Translations under genes and position numbers: made by a program
Notes under the pieces: model-generated
Seen by the model: only the letters and a program-made list of their open reading frames with translations
Database searches by the model: none
Told to the model about the DNA's origin: nothing
Origin: Bog-473 sp963754445
GTDB taxonomy: Bacteria > Actinomycetota > Acidimicrobiia > Acidimicrobiales > RAAP-2
Direction of reading: 5' to 3'
DNA: 64,000 bases
NCBI GenBank assembly: GCA_963754445.1
Contig: CAVWFT010000001.1
Span: 1,178,001 to 1,242,000, forward strand
Shown here: one piece after another, positions 1 through 7,160 of the stretch
How positions within the stretch are numbered: position 1 is the first letter of the stretch
Layout: every line of letters begins with the position of its first letter

Positions 1-222
1 CAGGCCGGGCCGGCCGCCCGCGCCGCGCTCGAGGAGGCGGAGGCGCTGCGCGTCCTGCTCTCACCGTTCGGCGTGCACGTGGAGACGGCCGATGAGCGCC
101 TGACGACGGTCGAGGCCGAGCGCAACATGCGTGCGGCGGGCAGGACGGGAAAGGCGGCACGCAAGGTCGTCGACAGCGCGGCGGCGATGGTGCTGCTCCA
201 ATCCTGGCTGGACCGTTCATGA
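1..222 (+). CDS. ruvX: RuvX/YqgF Holliday junction resolvase-like protein, 3' part
   Basis: Partial gene entering from the left edge; 73 codons remain. The C-terminal RuvX signature is visible: a VETADERLTTVEAER stretch with the conserved D-E-R-L-T-T motif, then KVVDSAAAMVLLQSWLD. The family has an RNase H fold and is linked to pre-16S rRNA 5' processing and possibly Holliday junctions. The stop codon overlaps the mltG start by 4 nt (ATGA), indicating translational coupling. Order ruvX-mltG-aroE is a common actinobacterial arrangement. Confidence 0.88.
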   Translation, partial: QAGPAARAALEEAEALRVLLSPFGVHVETADERLTTVEAERNMRAAGRTGKAARKVVDSAAAMVLLQSWLDRS

Positions 223-1370
223 CCGGACCCTTCGACGGCGACAACGGGGTATCCGAGCCCCCCGCAGGTGTGCCGGATCTCGAACCAGCATTCGTCGACG
301 ATGCGCACCAGGCACCCACGCGGGCCGCGCTCACGCGGGCCCGGTCGGCCCGGGTGCGCCGGCGCCGGCGCACCGTGGGCCTCGTGGCCGGTGCGGTTCT
401 TGTCGTTCTGATGGGCTTCGTCGTCTGGTACGAGCTGGAGTCGCACGCATTCGGCCCGCCCGGGCGCCAGGTGGTCATCACGGTGAAGGAGGGCGAGGGC
501 TCCGACCAGGTGACCGACGCCCTCAGCAAGGCGGGCGTCATCGGGAGCTCGCTGGCCTTCCGCATCTCCAACGTGTTCCACGGAACGCCCACGGTGGTTC
601 CCGGCAGCTATGCCCTGCACGAAAACCTGTCCTTCTCCCAGGTGCGGTCGATCCTGGGCGCCGGACCCAACGTGTACCCGGTCGACGTCCATCCGGGGTT
701 CACCTTGGCCGAAGTGGCCCAAGAGGTGGGCAGCGAGGTGCCCGGCCACACCGCCGGCGCCTTCACGGCCGTCGCCGACAGCGGAGCCGTGCTCTCGGAG
801 TTCTCGCCGGCAGGGTCCCATGACCTCGAGGGCATGCTCGGAACCGGGAGCTACCTGGTGTTGCCCGGCGAGACCGATCTGACCCTCGTGCGCCAGATGG
901 TGACCCGTTTCGACCACGATGCCACCGAGGCCGGCCTGAGCACGGCCTCGGCGGCCGCGCTGGGCCTGACCCCGTACCAGGTCATCGTCTCCGCCTCGGT
1001 GGTGGAGAAGGAGGGGTACTACCGCGTCAACATGCCCAAAGTGGCCCGGGTGATCTACAACCGTCTGGCTCGGGACATGCCCCTGCAGATGGACTCGACC
1101 GTGCTCTACGCCATCGGCCAGGACGGTGGACCGGTCACGTCGCAGGACCTGCAGATCGCCTCGCCCTACAACACGTACCTGAACAAGGGCCTGCCCCCCA
1201 CACCGATCTGCATGCCGTCCGTGACCGCACTCAAGGCGGCGGTCGACCCGCCTCCGGGAGCGTGGTTGTACTTCGTCCTGGTGCAGAAGAATGGCGTCAT
1301 GGCCTTCTCGGACACCTATGCCGAGCAGGAGGCCAACGAACAGCTGGCGAAGTCACGTGGCCTCCCCTGA
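219..1370 (+). CDS. mltG: Endolytic murein transglycosylase MltG (YceG-like)
   Basis: 383 aa. A short Arg-rich cytoplasmic N-terminus is followed by one membrane segment (about residues 48-68) and an extracytoplasmic YceG domain. The signature SASVVEKEGYYRVNMPKVA is present with the VEKE motif at residues 262-265, which contains the family's catalytic Glu, followed by VIYNRLARDMPLQMDST. MltG cleaves nascent glycan strands and is thought to terminate peptidoglycan polymerisation. The start is fixed by the 4-nt overlap with ruvX. aroE follows 19 nt downstream, so the three genes probably form an operon. Confidence 0.93.
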   Translation: MTGPFDGDNGVSEPPAGVPDLEPAFVDDAHQAPTRAALTRARSARVRRRRRTVGLVAGAVLVVLMGFVVWYELESHAFGPPGRQVVITVKEGEGSDQVTDALSKAGVIGSSLAFRISNVFHGTPTVVPGSYALHENLSFSQVRSILGAGPNVYPVDVHPGFTLAEVAQEVGSEVPGHTAGAFTAVADSGAVLSEFSPAGSHDLEGMLGTGSYLVLPGETDLTLVRQMVTRFDHDATEAGLSTASAAALGLTPYQVIVSASVVEKEGYYRVNMPKVARVIYNRLARDMPLQMDSTVLYAIGQDGGPVTSQDLQIASPYNTYLNKGLPPTPICMPSVTALKAAVDPPPGAWLYFVLVQKNGVMAFSDTYAEQEANEQLAKSRGLP

Positions 1371-1389
1371 GCGGCGCCCCCCGGCGACG

Positions 1390-2268
1390 ATGTCAGAGGC
1401 GCGCGCCGCCCTCGGTGGGCGCGTCCGCATCGTCGGCGTCATCGGGAGTCCCGTGGCGCACTCGCTGTCCCCGGTGCTGCACGACGCCGCCTTCGCCGCT
1501 CTGGGCCTGGCGGACCAGTGGCGGTCCTTCGCCTTCGAGGTTCCTGCCGGCGCCGTCGAGACGGCGCTCGAGCTCATGCGTGGCGAGGACGTCACCGGGC
1601 TGTCGGTCACCATGCCCCACAAGGCCGAGGTCGAGGCCCGGGTGGAGGAATGCGCCGAGGTGGCGCAGCGACTCCACGCGGTCAACTGCGTGCACAATCG
1701 TGATGGGCGCATCTTCGGCACGAACACGGACGGACGTGGCTTCGTGGAGTCTCTCGCCCGCGGTGCCGGGTTCGACCCGTCCCGTCGCCGGTGCCTCGTG
1801 GTCGGGGCCGGCGGAGCGGCTCGTGCGGTGATCCTGGCCTTGGCCGAGGCCGGCGCCGCCGAGGTGGCGATCCTCAACCGGACGGCACATCGGGCCTCTC
1901 AGGCCGCCGACCTGGCCGGAGGGCGCGGATCCGTGGTCGGGGCCGACGTCGAAGCGGCCGTGGAGCGGGCCGAGCTCGTGGTCAACGCCACTCCGGTGGG
2001 CATGGCTGGACAGGCGGATGAGGAACCCCTGGTCCCGGCGGACCTCCTGCGCCCGGGTCAGGTGGCCGCCGATCTCGTCTATGCCCCGCGGCCGACAGCG
2101 TGGCTCAGGGACGCAGGGGCCCGTGGGGCCCGGACCCTCGACGGCCTCGGCATGCTGGTGCACCAAGCGGCCGCGCAGCTGACGCTCTGGACGGGCCGCG
2201 ACGCCCCCCTGGAGGCGATGTGGGACGCCGCCGAACAGGCGAGTCCACGCGACGCAGGTTCAGCCTGA
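1390..2268 (+). CDS. aroE: Shikimate dehydrogenase
   Basis: 292 aa from ATG 1390; an in-frame upstream extension into mltG reads as non-protein sequence. It reduces 3-dehydroshikimate to shikimate with NADPH. Visible motifs are the shikimate-binding VIGSPVAHSLSPVLHD, the catalytic-Lys region VTMPHKAEVE, GTNTDGRGF (substrate Asp) and the dinucleotide-binding GAGGAARAV. The C-terminal GLGMLVHQAAAQLTLW is typical of AroE. It supplies chorismate precursors for the trp and men genes elsewhere in this window. Its 3' end overlaps the convergent mscS gene by 9 nt. Confidence 0.94.
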   Translation: MSEARAALGGRVRIVGVIGSPVAHSLSPVLHDAAFAALGLADQWRSFAFEVPAGAVETALELMRGEDVTGLSVTMPHKAEVEARVEECAEVAQRLHAVNCVHNRDGRIFGTNTDGRGFVESLARGAGFDPSRRRCLVVGAGGAARAVILALAEAGAAEVAILNRTAHRASQAADLAGGRGSVVGADVEAAVERAELVVNATPVGMAGQADEEPLVPADLLRPGQVAADLVYAPRPTAWLRDAGARGARTLDGLGMLVHQAAAQLTLWTGRDAPLEAMWDAAEQASPRDAGSA

Positions 2269-3219
2269 CGCTGGGGGAGCGGCCGGCGGAGCGAGATCGG
2301 CCGGCCACAGCTCGGCCCGAGCCAGTGCCGCCACCGTCTCTTCGCGCAGCACCCGGGTCAGCGCGTCGCGTTGGGAGGGCACTGTGTGCAACATGACGCG
2401 TACGGTCATCGTGGTGGCATCGGCGCCGAGCAGCCCGACCAATTTGGGCGGCTCGGTGCAGTGTTGGGCGAACTCGGGCAGGGCGGCGACGCGGTGGGCG
2501 GCGGCGCCCATGACTTCGCGCACCTCATCGAGATCGGCCGCCGACGCGCCGGGCAGCACGAGGTCGACGACGGCGCGCGCCCACCCGCGCGACAGATTGC
2601 CCACCAGGCGAATATCGCCGTTGGGGATCGTGTAGATGGTGCCGTCGACACCTCGAAAGCGGGTCAGCCGCATCGACACGTCCTCGACCACACCGGTGAT
2701 CCCCCCGACCAACACGGTGTCACCGATGTTGTACTGGTCTTCCATCGTCATGATGATGCCGGAGAAGTAGTCCCGGACGATCTGCTGGGCACCGAAGCCG
2801 AGGGTGGCACCGATGATGGTCGCGCTGGCCAGGAGCGGCGTGAGATCGATGCCGAGCATGCCCAGGACGATTCCGCCCGCCACCACGAAGACGAAGATGC
2901 GCCAGACGTTGGCGACCAGTCCCGACATGGTCGTCACCCGGGCGCCGGCCCGATCCGTCCCTCGTTTGGCCGCCGCCTGATCGGCCACCCGTTGGAGGAA
3001 CCGGCGGATCACCTTGGAGCCGTAGCGGGCCACCAGGAGCGCCACGATCAGGACGAGCAGGATCTCGAGCGGTCGGACGATGAGGTCGGTGACGGTCGAT
3101 GCCGTGTTGGGGCTGACCCCGGACTTGACGAGCAGGTGGTAGAGCCACCCACCCCCCTGATCGACCTGGTCCGACGCGCTCACCAGGGCAGGAAGCGGCG
3201 CCAGGGAGATCGGGTTCAC
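2260..3219 (-). CDS. Small-conductance mechanosensitive channel (MscS family)
   Basis: 319 aa from GTG 3219. The preferred start has a CAGAAT -10-like box 7 nt upstream (3232-3227), suggesting a leaderless mRNA; a longer in-frame extension would use TTG and run into rodA. About three hydrophobic segments precede the MscS core: a pore-lining TM3 region rich in Gly/Ala (TIIGATLGFGAQQIVRDYFS) and the beta domain (YNIGDTVLVGGITGVVEDV, TIYTIPNGDI). It probably releases osmolytes under hypo-osmotic stress. Convergent with aroE, divergent from rodA. Confidence 0.9.
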   Translation of the reverse strand: MNPISLAPLPALVSASDQVDQGGGWLYHLLVKSGVSPNTASTVTDLIVRPLEILLVLIVALLVARYGSKVIRRFLQRVADQAAAKRGTDRAGARVTTMSGLVANVWRIFVFVVAGGIVLGMLGIDLTPLLASATIIGATLGFGAQQIVRDYFSGIIMTMEDQYNIGDTVLVGGITGVVEDVSMRLTRFRGVDGTIYTIPNGDIRLVGNLSRGWARAVVDLVLPGASAADLDEVREVMGAAAHRVAALPEFAQHCTEPPKLVGLLGADATTMTVRVMLHTVPSQRDALTRVLREETVAALARAELWPADLAPPAAPPASG

Positions 3220-3225
3220 GGCCGG

Positions 3226-3232
3226 TATTCTG
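3226..3232. promoter_or_regulatory. Overlapping divergent -10 boxes (mscS / rodA)
   Basis: TATTCT on the plus strand (3226-3231) lies 17 nt before the rodA ATG. Read on the minus strand, the same bases (3232-3227) give CAGAAT, 7 nt before the mscS GTG. If both are used, polymerase binding at one would block the other. Seen by inspection only. Confidence 0.35.
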
Positions 3233-3248
3233 TCCTCGAATCCGCGAC

Positions 3249-4400
3249 ATGACCACAATCGCCCGTACAAGCGTTGCCGCCCGGCGCAGCGTGCCCCCGT
3301 TCGACATCGTGCTGGTCCTGGCGACGCTCCTGGTGTCCTTCATCGGCGTCGTCATGGTCTACACGGCGACGAGAGGCCCGCTCTTCGCCCAGGGAGACGA
3401 TCCGAAGACCTTCCTGAAGAAGCAGGGACTCTTCGTCGTGCTCGGGATCATCACCATGGTGGTGGTTGCCGTGCTCGACTACCGGCGGATCGAGCCGTTC
3501 GCCCTCGTGCTCTACTGGTTGATCGTCCTGTCGCTGGCCGGCGTCTTCGTGGTCGGGAGCAGCGCGCAGGGTGCGGCTCGCTGGTTCAGCCTCGGACCAC
3601 TCCAGCTGCAGCCATCCGAATTCGCCGTTCTTGCGCTCATCCTGGCCATGTCGTCCTACTGCGCTCGGCGTGAGGAGGAAGGTCTGGCCTGGCGCGACGT
3701 CTTCCGGCTGCTGATCATGGCGGGCATTCCCATCGTCCTCGTCCTGCTCCAGCCCGACCTCGGCACGGCGATGATCATGATCATCGTGCTCCTGGTGATG
3801 TTGGCGGTGGCCGGGCTCCCCATTCGGATCCTGGTCATGCTGCTCATCGGCACGGTGCTCTTCGCCCTGGTGGCGGTCGAGGGAGGATTGCTCCACCATT
3901 ACCAGATCGCCCGGCTCACCACGTTCCTCGATCCCAACCAGAAGAGCACGAATCCCTACGTGAAGTCGGCCATCTACAACGGCCAGCAGGCCAAGAACGC
4001 CATCGGCTCGGGCGGTCTGTTCGGGTCCGGCATCGGTCATGGCGCCCAGACGAATCTCGGCTACGTGCCCGAGCAGCAGACGGACTTCATCTTCACGGCC
4101 GTGGGCGAGCAGGTCGGATTCGTCGGCTCCGTCGGCGTCCTGGGCCTGCTCGGGGTCATCGCCTGGAGGGTCCTCCATGCGGGCGTGGTGGCCCGTGATG
4201 TCTTCGGTCGCCTGCTCTGTACGGGACTCTTCACCTTCATCGCCTTCAGCGTCTTCCAGAATGCCGGTATGACGATGGGCATCATGCCGATCACGGGGAT
4301 CCCGCTTCCCTTCATGAGCTACGGGGGGACGGCGGTGCTGGTGTTCTTTGCGGCTGTCGGCCTGGCCCTCAGTGTCGGCGCCCGCCGCAAATTCAGATGA
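3249..4400 (+). CDS. rodA: SEDS peptidoglycan polymerase RodA
   Basis: 383 aa multi-pass membrane protein of the SEDS family, which polymerises lipid II with a class B penicillin-binding protein. About ten hydrophobic segments are visible. Family motifs include LLQPDLGTAMIM, the extracellular-loop sequence PEQQTDFIFTAVGEQVGFVG and the C-terminal GIPLPFMSYGGTAVLVFFA. The length and the NAGMTMGIMPITGIPLPF stretch fit RodA better than FtsW. It overlaps the next gene by 4 nt (ATGA). No partner PBP gene is in the window; a second SEDS gene lies at 9391-10773. Confidence 0.88.
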   Translation: MTTIARTSVAARRSVPPFDIVLVLATLLVSFIGVVMVYTATRGPLFAQGDDPKTFLKKQGLFVVLGIITMVVVAVLDYRRIEPFALVLYWLIVLSLAGVFVVGSSAQGAARWFSLGPLQLQPSEFAVLALILAMSSYCARREEEGLAWRDVFRLLIMAGIPIVLVLLQPDLGTAMIMIIVLLVMLAVAGLPIRILVMLLIGTVLFALVAVEGGLLHHYQIARLTTFLDPNQKSTNPYVKSAIYNGQQAKNAIGSGGLFGSGIGHGAQTNLGYVPEQQTDFIFTAVGEQVGFVGSVGVLGLLGVIAWRVLHAGVVARDVFGRLLCTGLFTFIAFSVFQNAGMTMGIMPITGIPLPFMSYGGTAVLVFFAAVGLALSVGARRKFR

Positions 4401-4897
4401 CCGACATCGGGCCCGAGGCGGACGAGATCGAGGAGCACGCACCGGCCTTCCGAGTCATGGACGTCGAGGACGTGACGCTCGATCTTCCGGCTCAATACCC
4501 GTCCGTCACTCTCATCGAGGCGGAACCTCCGGGTCGCATGTTGGTCTTCCCGGTGGGAATGCCCGAGGGGACTGCCATGGCCCAGGCCATCCGGCGCATG
4601 GATTCGCGTCGGCCGATGACACACGAACTGTTCATGAATGTCCTCCAGCGGGCCCGGATCGACGTCATCGCCGTGCGGCTCATCGGGCGGGAGGAGGGCA
4701 ACCTGTTGGCCGAGTTGGACCTCATGACGACCAGCGGCCGGGAGCAAGTCCCGTGCCGACCCTCCGATGGTGTCGTGCTCGCCTTACGGATGCCGGTGGC
4801 CGCCCCGATCCTGGTCGACGAGCGCTTGCTCGAACACGGTGGAGACGTCGACCCCTACGTGTCGCTCGACGACGAGGCGGACGAGACCGTCGCTTGA
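4397..4897 (+). CDS. Bifunctional nuclease family protein (DUF151)
   Basis: 166 aa. After an acidic N-terminus, the BFN/DUF151 core is clear: PSVTLIEAEPPGRMLVFPVG, a helix ending DSRRPMTHELFMNVL, and the C-terminal SDGVVLALRMPVAAPILV. Plant and bacterial members have been described as bifunctional DNase/RNase, but the physiological role in actinobacteria is not established. It is translationally coupled to rodA by a 4-nt overlap. The last 20 residues are acidic and probably disordered. Confidence 0.85.
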   Translation: MTDIGPEADEIEEHAPAFRVMDVEDVTLDLPAQYPSVTLIEAEPPGRMLVFPVGMPEGTAMAQAIRRMDSRRPMTHELFMNVLQRARIDVIAVRLIGREEGNLLAELDLMTTSGREQVPCRPSDGVVLALRMPVAAPILVDERLLEHGGDVDPYVSLDDEADETVA

Positions 4898-4991
4898 ACA
4901 GCCTCGAGAGAGGAGGTCGACCGAGCGATGGCCAGGCTCACCCCGACGGAGCGAGGCGACGTCGGGGGCCCGTCTGTGCTTAGGTCTGCGC

Positions 4992-6044
4992 ATGTGCGCG
5001 CTCCCGGTGAACGAGGCAGACCTGACTCCGGCGTGGCTTTCCGAAGTCCTCGAGGCCGAAGTGGTCGACGTGAAGGTCCTCGATCATGCGGTCGCCACCA
5101 ACCAGCGGGTGCGCATCGCATTGCACTACGCGACACCGGGTGCCGGCCCCTCGTCGCTGTTCGTGAAACTGGCACCGCTCGATCCAGCCCACAAGGAGAT
5201 GATCGGTGCCAGCGGCATGGGCGAGCGGGAGGCGTGCTTTTACGCCGATGTCGCCCCGACCCTGGACCTGCGGGTGCCGCGCGCCTATTTCGCGGCCTCG
5301 TCCGACGACGGCAATTTCGCCATCCTCCTCGAGGACCTCGCTGCCGCAGGATGCGGGTTCTCGGATGGCGCGTGGGGGGTGACAGCCGACGCCGCCGCCG
5401 TCGCCCTCGAGGAATTGGCCGCCTTCCACACCCGCTTCGAGGATCCCGCTGCCCGCACCGCCGTGGCGCCCTGGCTGGCGAACGCGCAGCCCACCCAGGC
5501 AGAGATCGCCGCCCAACTGATGCGCATGGTCCTCGACGAGAACGCCCACCTGCTCACGCCATCGTACGTGGCGATCGGTGAGCTGTTCGTCGCGCATCCG
5601 GCCCGGCTGGACGAACTCTGGAATACCGGACCGCAGACCTACATCCACGGGGACACCCACATCGGCAACGTCTTCCTCGACCGCGAGCGGGTCGGCTTCG
5701 TGGACTGGGGGCTGTCTCGGGTGAGCACCCACCTGCGCGACGTCAGCTACTTCCTCACGATGACGGTCGACCCGGTGGAACGTCGCCGGTCCGAACGGGA
5801 ACTGCTCGGGCTCTACCTCGACGCCGTCCGGGCTGCGGGGGGCATGCAGATGAGCCTCGACGACGCGTGGTCGGTCCACCGCGTCCAAGCCAGCTATACC
5901 GTCGTGGCCACGTTCCTCGCCTTCATGCCGTCGTATGCCGGCCCGGACGCGCAAGCGCTCGGGCTCGCCCTGCGGACGCGGAGTGAGCTGGCCCTCGAGG
6001 ATCTCGAAGTCGTCGACGCCCTCCGGAAGGCGATCCCGGCCTGA
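4992..6044 (+). CDS. Phosphotransferase family protein (APH/ecdysteroid-kinase-like)
   Basis: 350 aa from ATG 4992; upstream in-frame sequence overlaps the DUF151 gene and looks non-coding. The protein-kinase-like fold is supported by a lobe with SLFVKLAPLD (ATP Lys), the catalytic loop YIHGDTHIGNVFLD (H-G-D-x4-N) and the metal-binding FVDWGLSR. The family phosphorylates small molecules; the substrate cannot be told from sequence. An imperfect TTAGGT box sits 6 nt upstream of the start. It stands alone between unrelated genes. Confidence 0.8.
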   Translation: MCALPVNEADLTPAWLSEVLEAEVVDVKVLDHAVATNQRVRIALHYATPGAGPSSLFVKLAPLDPAHKEMIGASGMGEREACFYADVAPTLDLRVPRAYFAASSDDGNFAILLEDLAAAGCGFSDGAWGVTADAAAVALEELAAFHTRFEDPAARTAVAPWLANAQPTQAEIAAQLMRMVLDENAHLLTPSYVAIGELFVAHPARLDELWNTGPQTYIHGDTHIGNVFLDRERVGFVDWGLSRVSTHLRDVSYFLTMTVDPVERRRSERELLGLYLDAVRAAGGMQMSLDDAWSVHRVQASYTVVATFLAFMPSYAGPDAQALGLALRTRSELALEDLEVVDALRKAIPA

Positions 6045-6069
6045 GGCCGACGGGAGGAATGTCGAGTCG

Positions 6070-6099
6070 ACCGCGCTGCCACATGACGGTCAGCGCGGT
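6070..6099 (+). terminator. Possible terminator hairpin after the phosphotransferase gene
   Basis: ACCGCGCTG (6070-6078) pairs with CAGCGCGGT (6091-6099) across a 12-nt loop, 26 nt after the stop codon. There is no U-tract, so intrinsic termination is uncertain. Confidence 0.35.
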
Positions 6100-6273
6100 G
6101 GACGGTCGACCCGCAGAACCGTGCCGCACGTGAGCTCGTGTCGGCATGCCGGCATGTCCTCCCGTGGAGGGACGCCAGCGCACGATCATTGCGTTCTCAC
6201 TCGAAGCGCTCGCCATTTCGGCGACCGTATGTTTTCATGTCCAGTCGAAGCGACGAGCAAAGAGGAGGTGCAC

Positions 6274-6354
6274 ATGAAGATCCACTCGACGAACAGTCAG
6301 ATGTTGATGCTGTGCGCCACCGCCGTCGCGGGCAATCCCGCTCTGCTGGGCTAA
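6274..6354 (+). CDS. Small peptide, 26 aa (putative leader peptide or small protein)
   Basis: A 26-codon frame starts MKIHSTNSQMLMLC and ends AGNPALLG. It has a strong Shine-Dalgarno (AGAGGAGG, 7 nt before ATG) and a TATGTT -10-like box at 6227-6232. The stop codon sits inside a 6-bp hairpin (TGCTGG/CCAGCA, 6344-6360). I do not recognise the peptide. It could be a free small protein or a leader ORF for the 69-aa gene that starts 122 nt downstream. The good initiation signals are the main reason to list it. Confidence 0.4.
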   Translation: MKIHSTNSQMLMLCATAVAGNPALLG

Positions 6355-6476
6355 CCAGCATCGAGTTCCCTGGCGAGCGCCACCGGCGCCGCCTCGTCAT
6401 TCGCTCACGCCGCAGCGCGCCGGGCCCACTGTCACACCCCCCGTCAAGACTTCTCTTCTATCCCTCAGGAGCCACG

Positions 6477-6686
6477 ATGCACCCCGAAACGTTACGCGCC
6501 CTCGCCAAGGCCAGACACGAGGACCTCCTCACCGAGCGCCGGCCCCGCGGGCAGCCAGCAGTCCGAATCCATGACCGGTCACCACGTTTCCACGGTTCTC
6601 GCCAACGCGTGGGCGCCGTCCTCATCTGGGCCGGCGCGCGCCTCGTCGGTGACCGCCGGGTGGCGGTCGAGCTTGTTCCCGAATAG
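6477..6686 (+). CDS. Small conserved-type hypothetical protein (69 aa)
   Basis: ATG 6477 is preceded by CAGGAG 7 nt upstream. The N-terminal MHPETLRALAKARHEDLL helix followed by a basic stretch and a short hydrophobic segment (VGAVLIWAGARLVG) resembles small actinobacterial proteins of unknown function that begin MxPETxRALAxARxxDL (family memory, not verified). It may be a small membrane-associated protein. Function unknown. Confidence 0.6.
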   Translation: MHPETLRALAKARHEDLLTERRPRGQPAVRIHDRSPRFHGSRQRVGAVLIWAGARLVGDRRVAVELVPE

Positions 6687-6720
6687 CCCGATGTCCTTCC
6701 GTGTTGGTTGTCGGGACACG

Positions 6721-6726
6721 TAGGCT
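6721..6726 (+). promoter_or_regulatory. -10 box (TAGGCT) for the monooxygenase gene
   Basis: TAGGCT lies 34 nt before ATG 6761, leaving room for a short leader that carries the AGGAGGA ribosome binding site. TTCCGT 18 nt upstream is a weak -35 candidate. Confidence 0.4.
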
Positions 6727-6760
6727 CGCAGCGAACACGCTGACGTAGGAGGACGACTTC

Positions 6761-7099
6761 ATGGCCGATGGCGAAGGACACACCGTTATCAAGATCAATG
6801 CCATCACGGTGCCTGAAGGCGCAGGCGACGAGCTGGCCACACGATTCGCCGCGCGGGCCGGTGCCGTCGACGATCAGGACGGATTCGAGGGTTTCGAGCT
6901 CCTGCGGCCCACCGACGAGCGTCGTCAGTGGCTGGTGGTGACCCGTTGGCGCGACGAGGAGTCGTTCAAGGCCTGGGTGTCCTCGCCGGCGTTCGCGCAC
7001 GGACACGCCGGCGCCGATCGACCGTCGCCCCATGGAGGACCCGTGTCCGTCTCCTCGGAACTCTGGTCCTACGAGGTGGCCGGCGGTTCGACGCCGTGA
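6761..7099 (+). CDS. Antibiotic biosynthesis monooxygenase (ABM) / heme-oxygenase-like protein
   Basis: 112 aa with one ABM domain: an N-terminal strand IKINAITVPEGAGDELATRF, a central GFEGFELLRPTDERRQW and LVVTRWRDEESFKAW. The fold includes non-canonical heme oxygenases (IsdG/MhuD/HmoA) and quinone monooxygenases. The ...SPAFAHGHAGA... segment contains His residues placed roughly where MhuD-like proteins bind heme, so heme degradation is a reasonable guess but not proven. A strong Shine-Dalgarno (AGGAGGA) precedes the start. Confidence 0.8.
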   Translation: MADGEGHTVIKINAITVPEGAGDELATRFAARAGAVDDQDGFEGFELLRPTDERRQWLVVTRWRDEESFKAWVSSPAFAHGHAGADRPSPHGGPVSVSSELWSYEVAGGSTP

Positions 7100-7160
7100 A
7101 TGCCCGCCCGGGCGGCCGGTCTAGCTCGTGGGCCGCCCGGGATCATCCGGAACCGCCGCG

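Noticed and set aside
3216..4442. 408-aa minus-strand frame over rodA, rich in Asp/His/Glu
   Set aside because: Antisense shadow of rodA in high-GC DNA; composition is biased and it has no family motifs.
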